In this document: in pieces, positions 8,807 to 16,508 of the stretch
Layout: the number at the start of each line of letters is the position of its first letter
Position numbering within the stretch: position 1 is the stretch's first letter
Source: Pseudomonadales bacterium
GTDB lineage: Bacteria > Pseudomonadota > Gammaproteobacteria > Pseudomonadales > Ketobacteraceae
Direction: 5' to 3'
NCBI GenBank assembly: GCA_002708905.1
Contig: PAPM01000031.1
Coordinates: 1-57,743, forward strand
DNA: 57,743 bases
Program-made: the position numbers and the translations under genes
Notes under the pieces: model-generated
Database searches by the model: none
Seen by the model: the letters and a program-made list of their open reading frames with translations, nothing else
Told to the model about the DNA's origin: nothing

Positions 8807-9633
8807 GCCGTTGGATCTTCACCGCTGTGTTTATGATGTTGGGTTTGTCTGGCGTAGCTCAGGCTGATCCGGCGATACAGGCGCCAAGCCCGGAGGCCTG
8901 GGAGCGGTTGATTGCCTCCTCCGGCGTGGGTCAGGTACTGGAACAAACCAACGACCTGATCGAGCAGGAAATTTCCAATCTGGAAAAAGCGCCACTGGGG
9001 TTCAGCGCCTTGCAGCTGGAAACCATGCGTAACCAGCTGCGACAGAAGTTGGGCTCCGAGCGTTTGAAGCAGGACATCATGGTACGGCTGGAGCAGGACT
9101 TCTCCAAAGAACAATTTGCGGAGCTGCAGGCCGTGTTGGCTTCCAACAAATTACATCAACTCCAGGTGTTGCAACAGCAACTGGATGATGCCGATGTGCG
9201 TCGCGCCGTACGCGCCTACCGTTTGAAACTGTTGGACTCCAACCCCAATCAGGAACGTTTGAAGTTACTGGCCTCACTGGATCAGCAGCTGCAGCAATCG
9301 GCGTTGGAAACGGAATTGAAAGTGGAACTGCGCAAACAACTGCTGGCGACCGTATCTCATGTCAAAGCCAGTGAGACTTTTTCCGAAGCCATGCTGGAAC
9401 GACAACTGCAACCCTACCGCGCTACCGTAGAAGGTGAGATCAGTGAGAATGCACTGTTCGCCTATCTGTATCTGTTAAAGCGCACCCCCAGCCACACCGT
9501 TAAAGACTTGGTGGTATCACTGGACCAACCGGCCTTTGATGCCTTTATGGCATTGTGTCGTGAGACGGTGCAGGAATCGTTTCGTGTGGCGCGAGAGCAG
9601 ATTCAGGAAGATGTGCAGTTGGCGGGGAATTGA
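8803..9633 (+). CDS. Secreted helical protein, DUF2059-like
   Basis: A 276-residue protein with a clear signal peptide (1-21, cleavage after VAQA). The rest is strongly helical and rich in Gln, Leu and Glu, with two similar halves each about 110 residues long. This resembles DUF2059-type periplasmic proteins, whose function is not known. It overlaps the symporter stop codon by four bases, so the two are translationally coupled. A role connected with uptake through that carrier is possible but unsupported. It is convergent with the TetR gene. Confidence 0.55.
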   Translation: MSRWIFTAVFMMLGLSGVAQADPAIQAPSPEAWERLIASSGVGQVLEQTNDLIEQEISNLEKAPLGFSALQLETMRNQLRQKLGSERLKQDIMVRLEQDFSKEQFAELQAVLASNKLHQLQVLQQQLDDADVRRAVRAYRLKLLDSNPNQERLKLLASLDQQLQQSALETELKVELRKQLLATVSHVKASETFSEAMLERQLQPYRATVEGEISENALFAYLYLLKRTPSHTVKDLVVSLDQPAFDAFMALCRETVQESFRVAREQIQEDVQLAGN

Positions 9634-9681
9634 AATTTTTTCTGCTGAATTGGTTGCCCGCCCAAACTTATCGCCGAACGC

Positions 9682-10251
9682 TTAGCCATCCAAACCATCA
9701 ATCACATTCTGCACCAATAACCTCAGGTGCTTGCGCAGAGCCTGGTCGCTGATATCACTGACGATGGGATGCATTACACTGCTACCAATACCGGTAATGA
9801 TCAGGGCTGCGGCAACACGGCTCTTTTGACGGGTATCACCACCCAATAAAAACTGCGCCAGGCTCGCCAGAATATTTCTGAACGGTTCGTGTTCTTCAAA
9901 ATACCGCAGCATGATCGGGTCCCGTTGCAGAAAGCTGGCCAGCCCGCGGCTTTCCACTGCCAGATCAATCAGGTCGTTCACCACCACTTCCCGCGCCGCT
10001 TTTGCGGTGGGCGCAGTAGAACCTCGCTCCACGGTTGCCAGTAACTTCTCGAAAATCAGCCAGGTGCTGCCTATCACAATTTCGTCTTTGGTTTTGAACT
10101 GGTGGTAGACCGCTGCTTTGGTGACACCAATGGTATCCGCAATCATTTGCAGGGAGGTCCCCGCCACGCCGTGTTCGCTGAACAGTTGCAGCGCCACTTC
10201 AAGAATGCGGGATTTGGGCGCGCTTTGGGGGATTTGCGGTGGTTGACTCAA
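9682..10251 (-). CDS. TetR/AcrR family transcriptional repressor
   Basis: A 189-residue regulator. The N-terminal helix-turn-helix (about 13-60) reads ILEVALQLFSEHG, TSLQMIADTIGVTKAAVYHQF, the standard TetR DNA-binding pattern. The C-terminal helical domain is the ligand pocket and is not recognisable to a named subfamily. It is divergent from a four-gene membrane operon across 188 bases. Two copies of a perfect or near-perfect 14-bp palindrome lie next to the operon promoter (10334-10347 and 10357-10370). It is therefore very likely the repressor of that operon. Confidence 0.9.
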   Translation of the reverse strand: MSQPPQIPQSAPKSRILEVALQLFSEHGVAGTSLQMIADTIGVTKAAVYHQFKTKDEIVIGSTWLIFEKLLATVERGSTAPTAKAAREVVVNDLIDLAVESRGLASFLQRDPIMLRYFEEHEPFRNILASLAQFLLGGDTRQKSRVAAALIITGIGSSVMHPIVSDISDQALRKHLRLLVQNVIDGLDG

Positions 10252-10333
10252 ATTCAGGATGTCCGGGTTTAATGCTTGATCTTGCCTGCATTATAAGGAG
10301 ATGTGTCATGCCTGTATACCGGTGGTCCGGCGC

Positions 10334-10370
10334 TAGCCGATCGGCTTGTAACGTAGTAGCCGATCGGCTA
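10334..10370. promoter_or_regulatory. Twin palindromic operators for the TetR repressor
   Basis: TAGCCGATCGGCTT (10334-10347) and TAGCCGATCGGCTA (10357-10370) are two copies of one palindrome, spaced 23 bp centre to centre, about two helical turns. They lie between the TetR gene and the operon starting at 10440. An AT-rich stretch TAGTATATATG directly after the second copy may be the -10 region. Paired sites on one helical face suggest that two repressor dimers bind together. Confidence 0.75.
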
Positions 10371-10439
10371 GTATATATGTCTGGATTATATTGGACGTCA
10401 CCTTGCGGGCGATGTCTAACCACGACAGGTTGAATAATA

Positions 10440-11144
10440 ATGAATAACAAAGGCCAACTGCTTTTGCTGTGGACCACACCGGTTGCCGGCATCCTGTTTC
10501 TGATTGCGTATTTTATGTTTCCGGCATTTGCACCACCGATGTCTCCTACCATGACACCCGAACAAGTTGCTGCGTTTTTCAAGGAGCATGAGGCGTCAAT
10601 ACGCGGAGTGATCATTTACGGTAATCTCATCGGTGCCGCCCTGGTGCCGCTGTTTGCCATGATTGCCGTGCAGATGTTGAGGGTGATTAATTCCAGCCCG
10701 GTGTTTGCCTATTCCTATATTATTGCCACCGGCGTGGGGCTCACTGCGTTTATCTTGGCGGATTTTGCCTGGGGGGTTGCGATCTTCCGGCCCGATCGCG
10801 ATCCGCAGTTGATCAGTCTGCTCAATGACATGGCCTGGTTCTTTTTTATTGCGCCGGCGGGCTGCATCATTGTGCAGAACCTGTGTCTGGCGGGCAGTAT
10901 TTATCTGGATGCACGGCCGCAACCGGTGTTTCCCCGCTGGGTGGCGCACTTCAATATTCTGACCGCAGTATTAATGGTGCCGGCTGCGTTCTCGGTGTTG
11001 CACAAGACCGGGCCGCTGGCATTTGACGGCAGTCTTTCCTTCACATTGCGCCTGCTGACCTATGTGATGTATGTGGCGGTGATGTTTTTTGTTTTGCTGG
11101 GTATCGTCAACCGCGAAGTGGAAAACGAAGGGGTTGCCGCGTGA
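10440..11144 (+). CDS. Membrane protein of the COX3-like operon (first paralog)
   Basis: A 234-residue protein with about six transmembrane helices and no recognised family name. A periplasmic or loop segment PTMTPEQVAAFFKEHEASI follows the first helix. A loop RPDRDPQLISLLNDMAW follows the third or fourth helix, and KTGPLAFDG precedes the last helices. The next gene has the same landmarks (RPDYDPEI, KTGPFAWDG), so the two are paralogs and may pair with each other. It is the first gene after the TetR operators. Its stop overlaps the next start (GTGA). I can give no reaction. Confidence 0.6.
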   Translation: MNNKGQLLLLWTTPVAGILFLIAYFMFPAFAPPMSPTMTPEQVAAFFKEHEASIRGVIIYGNLIGAALVPLFAMIAVQMLRVINSSPVFAYSYIIATGVGLTAFILADFAWGVAIFRPDRDPQLISLLNDMAWFFFIAPAGCIIVQNLCLAGSIYLDARPQPVFPRWVAHFNILTAVLMVPAAFSVLHKTGPLAFDGSLSFTLRLLTYVMYVAVMFFVLLGIVNREVENEGVAA

Positions 11145-11968
11145 GCGACTCGGTCAGCGTAGACGCCCCGGGCATAAAAGCGCCGGGCATAAAAGCCTCC
11201 AGCGGGGTACGTCAGGGTGAGCCCTGGTATAAGAATAAAAAGCTGGACCAGTATCTTTGCTTCTGGAGCGTGCCGATCTTTTACACGTTGTTTGGTTTGG
11301 TGTTCGTGCCGTTGAGCTGGATGATGCCACCGCGCTCACCGGACAGCTCCATGGCGGAGATCGTAGCGTTCATGCAATCCGAAAACCTGTTGTTTGCCTG
11401 CGTCATTCTGATTCTTTCGGTGGGCCTGGCGGCAGTGGGCAATGCGGTGTATATGACGCAAATGCGGCGCATGACGGTGAGCCCGGCGTTTCGTTTCGCC
11501 TTTATGGCCGGTTCCATCACAGGCCCGGTGGTGGGTTGTTTGTTTCCGATGTTCTGTTTTGGTCTGGGTGCCTTTCGGCCTGACTACGATCCGGAAATTC
11601 TCGCCATGCTCTATGACTTTGGTTACCTGTCCTTTATCGGTTGCCTGGGTTGCTTTTGCCTGATGTGGTCGATGCTGGGGCTCTCCATACTGCTGGACAA
11701 GAATAACATTTTGCCCAAATGGCTCGGCTATTACACGGTGTGGCAATTCGTGACTGAGCTGTTTGCAGCCACAGTCTGGATCGCCAAAACCGGCCCCTTT
11801 GCCTGGGATGGATTGTTGGCGTTCTGGTTTAATATGGTGCTCTATGTTCCCTGGCAAATCATTGTGTATTTCTACATATACAAAGCTATTCAGAATCAGC
11901 CGGAGCACGAACTACCCAATGTCTTGCCCGTTAAGGCCCAACCAATGCTACAGGGGAATGCGTTATGA
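11141..11968 (+). CDS. Membrane protein of the COX3-like operon (second paralog)
   Basis: A 275-residue protein with about six transmembrane helices, related to the preceding gene. Shared landmarks are an acidic loop after the first helix (MAEIVAFMQSE), RPDYDPEILAMLYDFGY and KTGPFAWDG. The start is GTG, overlapping the upstream stop by four bases. The N terminus holds a 15-base tandem duplication that encodes APGIK twice. Its own stop region overlaps the start of the COX3-like gene (11965). The tight coupling indicates that all four proteins are made together, perhaps as one membrane complex. Confidence 0.6.
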   Translation: MSDSVSVDAPGIKAPGIKASSGVRQGEPWYKNKKLDQYLCFWSVPIFYTLFGLVFVPLSWMMPPRSPDSSMAEIVAFMQSENLLFACVILILSVGLAAVGNAVYMTQMRRMTVSPAFRFAFMAGSITGPVVGCLFPMFCFGLGAFRPDYDPEILAMLYDFGYLSFIGCLGCFCLMWSMLGLSILLDKNNILPKWLGYYTVWQFVTELFAATVWIAKTGPFAWDGLLAFWFNMVLYVPWQIIVYFYIYKAIQNQPEHELPNVLPVKAQPMLQGNAL

Positions 11969-12573
11969 GTAATACCCTGGAAAGCGTCGTGCACAAAGTT
12001 GATGTCCGCGAGCAACCACAAGTTGTCGGTGCTTTCCCCGGTCAACCCAGTATGTGGTTTTTTATCATCGGTGACCTGCTGATCTTTGGCGCCTATTTTA
12101 TTGCCTACATGGCCTACCGCAGTCAGGAACCGGATGTGTTTCTGCAGAGCCAGCAAGCGATGAACCAGGGGGTTGGTGCGATCAATACCATTGTTCTGCT
12201 GACCAGTTCGCTGTTTGTGGCGTTGGGTACGGAGGCCGTGCGCGCACAAAAAATCAGGGACAGCCTCCGCTTGTTTGGTCTTGCTATGGTCTTTGGCGCC
12301 TTGTTTCCGGTTTTAAAAATCTTTGAATGGCTGCCCAAGATCGAAGCGGGTCATACACCGGGTGAAAACCTGTACCTCATGTTCTATTACGTGATGACCG
12401 GTCTGCATTTGTTCCATGTACTGCTGGGATTGGTGATACTCGGTTTTGTCATGCGGAATATTAAAACCGCCGCCAACCCCGACGTGCGTTTTGTTGAAAC
12501 CGGCGCCATCTATTGGCACATGGTTGATTTGTTGTGGCTGGTGTTATTCGCCCTGTTCTATTTGATGAGGTAA
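11965..12573 (+). CDS. Cytochrome c oxidase subunit III family protein (NorE-like)
   Basis: A 202-residue membrane protein with five predicted helices of the COX3 superfamily. Recognisable stretches are GDLLIFGAYFIAYM near residue 36, the FEWLPKI segment near 118, and GLHLFHVLLGLVILG and HMVDLLWLVLFALFYL at the end. This short five-helix form matches NorE-like proteins, which accompany nitric oxide reductase, more than true oxidase subunit III. No subunit I or NorB/NorC gene is present in the window. It is followed by a COX4-like gene, as NorE is followed by NorF. Confidence 0.82.
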   Translation: MSNTLESVVHKVDVREQPQVVGAFPGQPSMWFFIIGDLLIFGAYFIAYMAYRSQEPDVFLQSQQAMNQGVGAINTIVLLTSSLFVALGTEAVRAQKIRDSLRLFGLAMVFGALFPVLKIFEWLPKIEAGHTPGENLYLMFYYVMTGLHLFHVLLGLVILGFVMRNIKTAANPDVRFVETGAIYWHMVDLLWLVLFALFYLMR

Positions 12574-12578
12574 GCGAT

Positions 12579-12854
12579 ATGGGTTCCTATCTGAATAATC
12601 GACTGACCCATGTCTGGGCTTTTCTGACCGCCATCACGGTGGCGTCCTGGTGGATCGGGCAGAGCCGGGGGGCAACGTTTCAATTGGATGCCATGGTTAC
12701 GCTTACGGTATTGCTGATGGCATCCGTCAAGGCACAGCTGGTGATTCAGTATTTTATGGAAGTGCGTTCAGCGCCGCGCTGGCTCAAGCAAACGGCGTAC
12801 GGCTGGAATATCGGCTTATTGCTGCTGCTGACCGGTGTGTACTGGCTCGGCTAA
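12579..12854 (+). CDS. COX4/NorF-like small membrane protein
   Basis: A 91-residue protein with three hydrophobic helices, similar to prokaryotic cytochrome c oxidase subunit IV and NorF. The segment KAQLVIQYFMEVRSAP near residues 50-65 is typical: these families carry a lysine-rich or aromatic motif ending in H/Y-F-M-E-x-R/K. The longer frame from 12534 overlaps the upstream gene, and the ATG at 12579 (5 bases after its stop) is preferred. It is the last gene of the TetR-controlled unit and is convergent with the HDOD gene. Confidence 0.75.
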   Translation: MGSYLNNRLTHVWAFLTAITVASWWIGQSRGATFQLDAMVTLTVLLMASVKAQLVIQYFMEVRSAPRWLKQTAYGWNIGLLLLLTGVYWLG

Positions 12855-12869
12855 ATGCAACGGTGGGCA

Positions 12870-14282
12870 TTACCCCTCCAGATTCCTCGCCATCTGCCGT
12901 AGCTCATCTTTCATCGCCACCACATGATTAATCACATGCAGGGCGTCTTCCTGCTCCAGGCCCAGTTCTTCGAAAATGCGATCGCTGATGGGCAACACCG
13001 GTCCATGAATCAGGCCGACGCTGCGCAGTAATTGATTGCTCACATACAGCAGGCGGGCATACAGGTTGTAGTCACCCTGATAGCCGGGGTAGTTCTGCCA
13101 GCGTAAAGCCTGGATCACTTCCTCCGGCATGCTCCAGCAATCCATCAACTGGCTGGCCAGTGTTTCCCGATCGATACCCAGCACATGTTGCTCGATCAAA
13201 TGGGGATTGACGTGAGTGTTGGCTTCGATGCTGCGGCAGATCACCTTGAAATAGGGCGGGAAGATATGCGCCAGTACCAGGTAGCCATAATTGGACAACA
13301 GACCGGCGAGATAGGCCAGTCCCAATGAAGGACGGCGTTCGGAGGGCATGGCTTTCACCAGTCCTTCCATGGTCACGGCACAATACACGGACTGATCCCA
13401 GAAGGGTGTTACACCATGGGGGCCTTCTTTGGGCAATTCCAGGGTGCGGCCCAGGGCCAGGCCCAATGCCAGGTTGATCACCAGGTCAAAGCCCAATACC
13501 CGCACCACGGCATCGTGCACCGAGCGGATGGCGCCGGGGGCAGCGTAGTAGGGGGAGCTGGCCCAGCTCACCACCTGGGCGGCCAGGCTGGGATCTTTCT
13601 CCACCAGTTCCGCCAGTTCGCCGACACCGGCTTCGGGGTCGATGCGCAGCTGGATAATCTTTTCCGCCGTTTCCGGCAGTGGGGGCATCTCCAGGGTTTC
13701 TTCCAGGCGGCGTTTGATGCGTAGCTGGGTAAAGCGTTGCACCGAGCTTTCGATCGCCATGCGGTCGTCGGTATTGGGGGTGAAATCGTCCAGCTCGACG
13801 CAGAAATCCGCTTCACTGCCGTTGGCCACCAGTTTGGCAAACTCAGTCTGGGGCAGTTTGAGGAAGTAACCGCTATTGCCCATTTCCAGATAGAGGTCGC
13901 CGGCGACTTTCAGACGTTTTTCAACTACCAATGGCAGGCTGTCGTTGAGGGGAAAGTCGGGCAGGTGGTCCAGGCCGTGAGAACGAGCCATTTGCTCATA
14001 CTCTTCCGGTGTAATGGCTTCCAGATTGCGGCCCTTCAGTTCACACAAACGGCTCAGGTCCAGGAGACTGTCAGCGGGAATCAGTGCCTGCAGGTGCCCC
14101 ATGGAGTCCTTCAGAATGACCAGTTTCACCACCTGGCCCGCGCTGAGTTGGTCCGCGCTGAACAGTTGATGCAGGGGAGCGATCTCCGCTTCCTCGATGA
14201 TCTGGTAATTGATGCCTTGGGAGTCGAGCCGCTCACTCACGGTTGGGGGGATGGGCATGGTACACACCTCACTATCTGCCAT
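12870..14282 (-). CDS. YbaK-like deacylase domain fused to HDOD domain
   Basis: A 470-residue protein with two parts. Residues 10-165 resemble the YbaK/EbsC aminoacyl-tRNA deacylase fold, including VVKLVILKD, which aligns with the VFKTLVV strand that carries the catalytic lysine in YbaK. Residues 190-440 form an HDOD domain, with LPPLPE-like MPPLPETAEKIIQLR, EKDPSLAAQVVSWASSP, AVVRVLGFDLVINLAL and LAYLAGLLSNYG. HDOD domains act in signalling and lack the HD metal site. No response-regulator or GGDEF domain is present. The fused N-terminal domain may sense aminoacyl-tRNA or an amino acid, which is inference. Confidence 0.8.
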   Translation of the reverse strand: MADSEVCTMPIPPTVSERLDSQGINYQIIEEAEIAPLHQLFSADQLSAGQVVKLVILKDSMGHLQALIPADSLLDLSRLCELKGRNLEAITPEEYEQMARSHGLDHLPDFPLNDSLPLVVEKRLKVAGDLYLEMGNSGYFLKLPQTEFAKLVANGSEADFCVELDDFTPNTDDRMAIESSVQRFTQLRIKRRLEETLEMPPLPETAEKIIQLRIDPEAGVGELAELVEKDPSLAAQVVSWASSPYYAAPGAIRSVHDAVVRVLGFDLVINLALGLALGRTLELPKEGPHGVTPFWDQSVYCAVTMEGLVKAMPSERRPSLGLAYLAGLLSNYGYLVLAHIFPPYFKVICRSIEANTHVNPHLIEQHVLGIDRETLASQLMDCWSMPEEVIQALRWQNYPGYQGDYNLYARLLYVSNQLLRSVGLIHGPVLPISDRIFEELGLEQEDALHVINHVVAMKDELRQMARNLEG

Positions 14283-14368
14283 CCCATAAGCATAGTAGCG
14301 CCTTGAAATGCTGCCACAGGGGTGCCTCAGGAGAGTTGGAGAATGTCAGGCTATGTGATTGATTTCCC

Positions 14369-14989
14369 CTAATCAGGGTGTGGTGTTGGGCATTCCAGCA
14401 GAAAAAAAATCTTATTCTTGGCGTTCTTTTGTTTGAGCACCTGCCAATGGCCGGGCAATCGACTGGGTAAGAATTCGCCCTCGGCTTCCAGGTAGATTTT
14501 GGTCTCCGGTTTAATAAATCCTTTGTATTCCAACAGGTAAAGGCAGGGTTGCAGCAGATCCTGGTGGAAGGGCGGGTCCAGGAAGATCAGGTCATAGGGT
14601 TCAACCTTTGTGTTCGCCTGTTGTTTGAGCCAGGCTTCTGCGGCGCGGTGATGCACCCGGGCATCCTGACAGGACAGGGTTTGCAGATGCTCGCGAATGG
14701 CCTGGGCCGCCTGGGCGCTGGCATCGACAAAATCCACGTGGCGGGCGCCGCGGGACAGGGCTTCCAGGCCGAGGGCACCGCTGCCGGCAAACAGGTCCAG
14801 GCAGCGGGCGCCTTCCACATCGAACATCAGCCAGTTGAACAGGGTTTCCCGGTAGCGATCCAGGGTGGGACGCAGGCCTTCTTCCGCCGTAAAAGTGAGG
14901 CGTCGCCCACGCCATTGGCCGCCGATGATGCGGAGTTCGCTTTTGCTGACGCGGTTTGCCTTCGGATTGCCTTTAGGGCTTTTACTCAC
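14369..14989 (-). CDS. rsmD: 16S rRNA (guanine(966)-N2)-methyltransferase
   Basis: A 206-residue SAM-dependent methyltransferase that modifies G966 of 16S rRNA in the 30S subunit. It has the SAM motif DLFAGSGALGLEALSRGA near residues 65-82 and the catalytic DPPF in LIFLDPPF near residue 138. The N terminus IIGGQWRGRRL is a family hallmark. Its start overlaps the stop of the upstream M16 peptidase gene by four bases, so the three genes from 17906 to 14369 look like one operon, an arrangement common in gammaproteobacteria. Confidence 0.93.
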   Translation of the reverse strand: MSKSPKGNPKANRVSKSELRIIGGQWRGRRLTFTAEEGLRPTLDRYRETLFNWLMFDVEGARCLDLFAGSGALGLEALSRGARHVDFVDASAQAAQAIREHLQTLSCQDARVHHRAAEAWLKQQANTKVEPYDLIFLDPPFHQDLLQPCLYLLEYKGFIKPETKIYLEAEGEFLPSRLPGHWQVLKQKNAKNKIFFLLECPTPHPD

Positions 14990-16488
14990 AGACTGGCCTC
15001 GGTATCAGCCGAGACCGGTGTTGTCTGTTGTCCCGCAGTGACCGTAAACATTGCTTCAGGTTGCACCACCCGCCCAAAGGCTTTCTTGATGGCCTTGATA
15101 TCCACTTTTTCGATGTTGCCGATGTAGGTGTCCAGATAGTCCAGCGGCAGGTCGTAGAAGCCGATCATGCCCAGGTAATCCACGATGTTGCTGTTGCTGG
15201 CAGTCTGCAGGGGGAAGCTCCCCAGAATGTGGCGCTTGGCGGCCTCCAGTTCTTCTTCGGTGGGGCCGGTTTCCACAAAGCTCTGCAGGGTGTCGTTCAG
15301 CAGCGTCAGTGCCTGCTGGGTCTGGTCGTTGCGGGTCTGCAGGTTGATCAGGAACGGGCCTTCGCTGGCCATGGGGATGAAATGGCTGTACACGCTGTAG
15401 GCCAGGCCGTTGTCCTGGCGGATGATCTGGTTGAGGCGGGAGCTGAAGCCCCCGGCACCCAGGACTTCATTGCCCACGGTGAGGGCAAACCAGTCCGGAT
15501 CACCCCGCTTGACGCCAATGCTACCCACCAGAATGTGGGTCTGACTGGAAGGAAATTCCACATGCTCCTGCTGCGCCTGCTGCAGAGGTTGGGCGGACGC
15601 CAGCTTGGGTGCCGCCTGGCCCTTGGGCAGTTGATTATCCAATTGCAGGGCGATCATCTCCGCCTGGGTACGATCAATGTCGCCGATCATGGCGATCACC
15701 ATATTGGCGGCCACGTAATACTGCTGGTGGAAGCGGCGCAGGTCATCGCTGGTGATGCGGGTCAGGCTGGCTTCGGTGCCGTTGGGGGGAATGCCATAGG
15801 GCAAGTCCTGGTACAGGCCCTTGAAGAACGCCTTCTGGGCCAGGGCGCCGGGGCTTTGCTTTTCCTGCTGCAGGCCCAACAGCATTTGCTGGCGCAGCCG
15901 GTCGAGGCTGGATTCCGGGAAGGTGGGCTGGGCCACCACGTCGTAGAACATGGTCAATGCCGGGTCGCGATACTGCGGGTCGGACAGAGTGCGCAGGCTG
16001 GCAATGGCCATGTCCCGATAGGAATTGGTATTGAGGTTGGCTCCCAGGCCCTCAAAGTGACGGGCGATGGCGTCCACATCGGCAATGCCTGCGCCTTCCG
16101 TCAGCATGGCACTGGTGAGCTGGGCCAGACCCGGCAGGTCGCCGTCCCGGGCGGCGCCGGCATCAAACACCACGCGCACATCCAGCATCGGGATTTCCGA
16201 GGCCTGCACAAACAGCACCTTGGCACCGTTGGGGGTGTTCCAGGCATCAATATGCACTTTGTAGGGTTTGGCTTCCGCCTGTTCAATCAATTCCAGGGAG
16301 GTGAGCTTGGAACCATCAGCCCGTTCCTTCAGGGGCGGGCTTTGCATGGGGGTGACAATAGGGCCGGGTTCCCCGCCATCGCCGGGTTTAACACTGCCCG
16401 GCAGGTTGTATAACACAACCACGAAAATGGATATCACAAGGATCATGGTGCTAAGTGTCTTGCGACTGATTCGGCTCTGTTCAGACAT
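14986..16488 (-). CDS. M16 family peptidase-like protein, non-catalytic partner
   Basis: A 500-residue protein of the pitrilysin/processing-peptidase family, with a hydrophobic N-terminal segment (13-30) acting as signal or anchor. The region that would hold the zinc site reads AQLTSAMLTEGAG, so the HxxEH motif is absent. The C-terminal half keeps the substrate-binding arginine/tyrosine region (GLAYSVYSHF). In many bacteria M16B proteins work as pairs of one active and one inactive subunit. The active partner lies 20 bases upstream. Location is probably periplasmic. Confidence 0.85.
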   Translation of the reverse strand: MSEQSRISRKTLSTMILVISIFVVVLYNLPGSVKPGDGGEPGPIVTPMQSPPLKERADGSKLTSLELIEQAEAKPYKVHIDAWNTPNGAKVLFVQASEIPMLDVRVVFDAGAARDGDLPGLAQLTSAMLTEGAGIADVDAIARHFEGLGANLNTNSYRDMAIASLRTLSDPQYRDPALTMFYDVVAQPTFPESSLDRLRQQMLLGLQQEKQSPGALAQKAFFKGLYQDLPYGIPPNGTEASLTRITSDDLRRFHQQYYVAANMVIAMIGDIDRTQAEMIALQLDNQLPKGQAAPKLASAQPLQQAQQEHVEFPSSQTHILVGSIGVKRGDPDWFALTVGNEVLGAGGFSSRLNQIIRQDNGLAYSVYSHFIPMASEGPFLINLQTRNDQTQQALTLLNDTLQSFVETGPTEEELEAAKRHILGSFPLQTASNSNIVDYLGMIGFYDLPLDYLDTYIGNIEKVDIKAIKKAFGRVVQPEAMFTVTAGQQTTPVSADTEASL

Positions 16489-16508
16489 GAAAAACGATCC
16501 TTAAGGGT

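Noticed and set aside
10308-10433. A 41-codon frame with an AAGGAG ribosome binding site in the TetR-operon intergenic region, ending 6 bases before the next start
   Set aside because: It runs straight through both operator palindromes and the likely promoter, and its protein has no recognisable features. A leader peptide is possible but unsupported.
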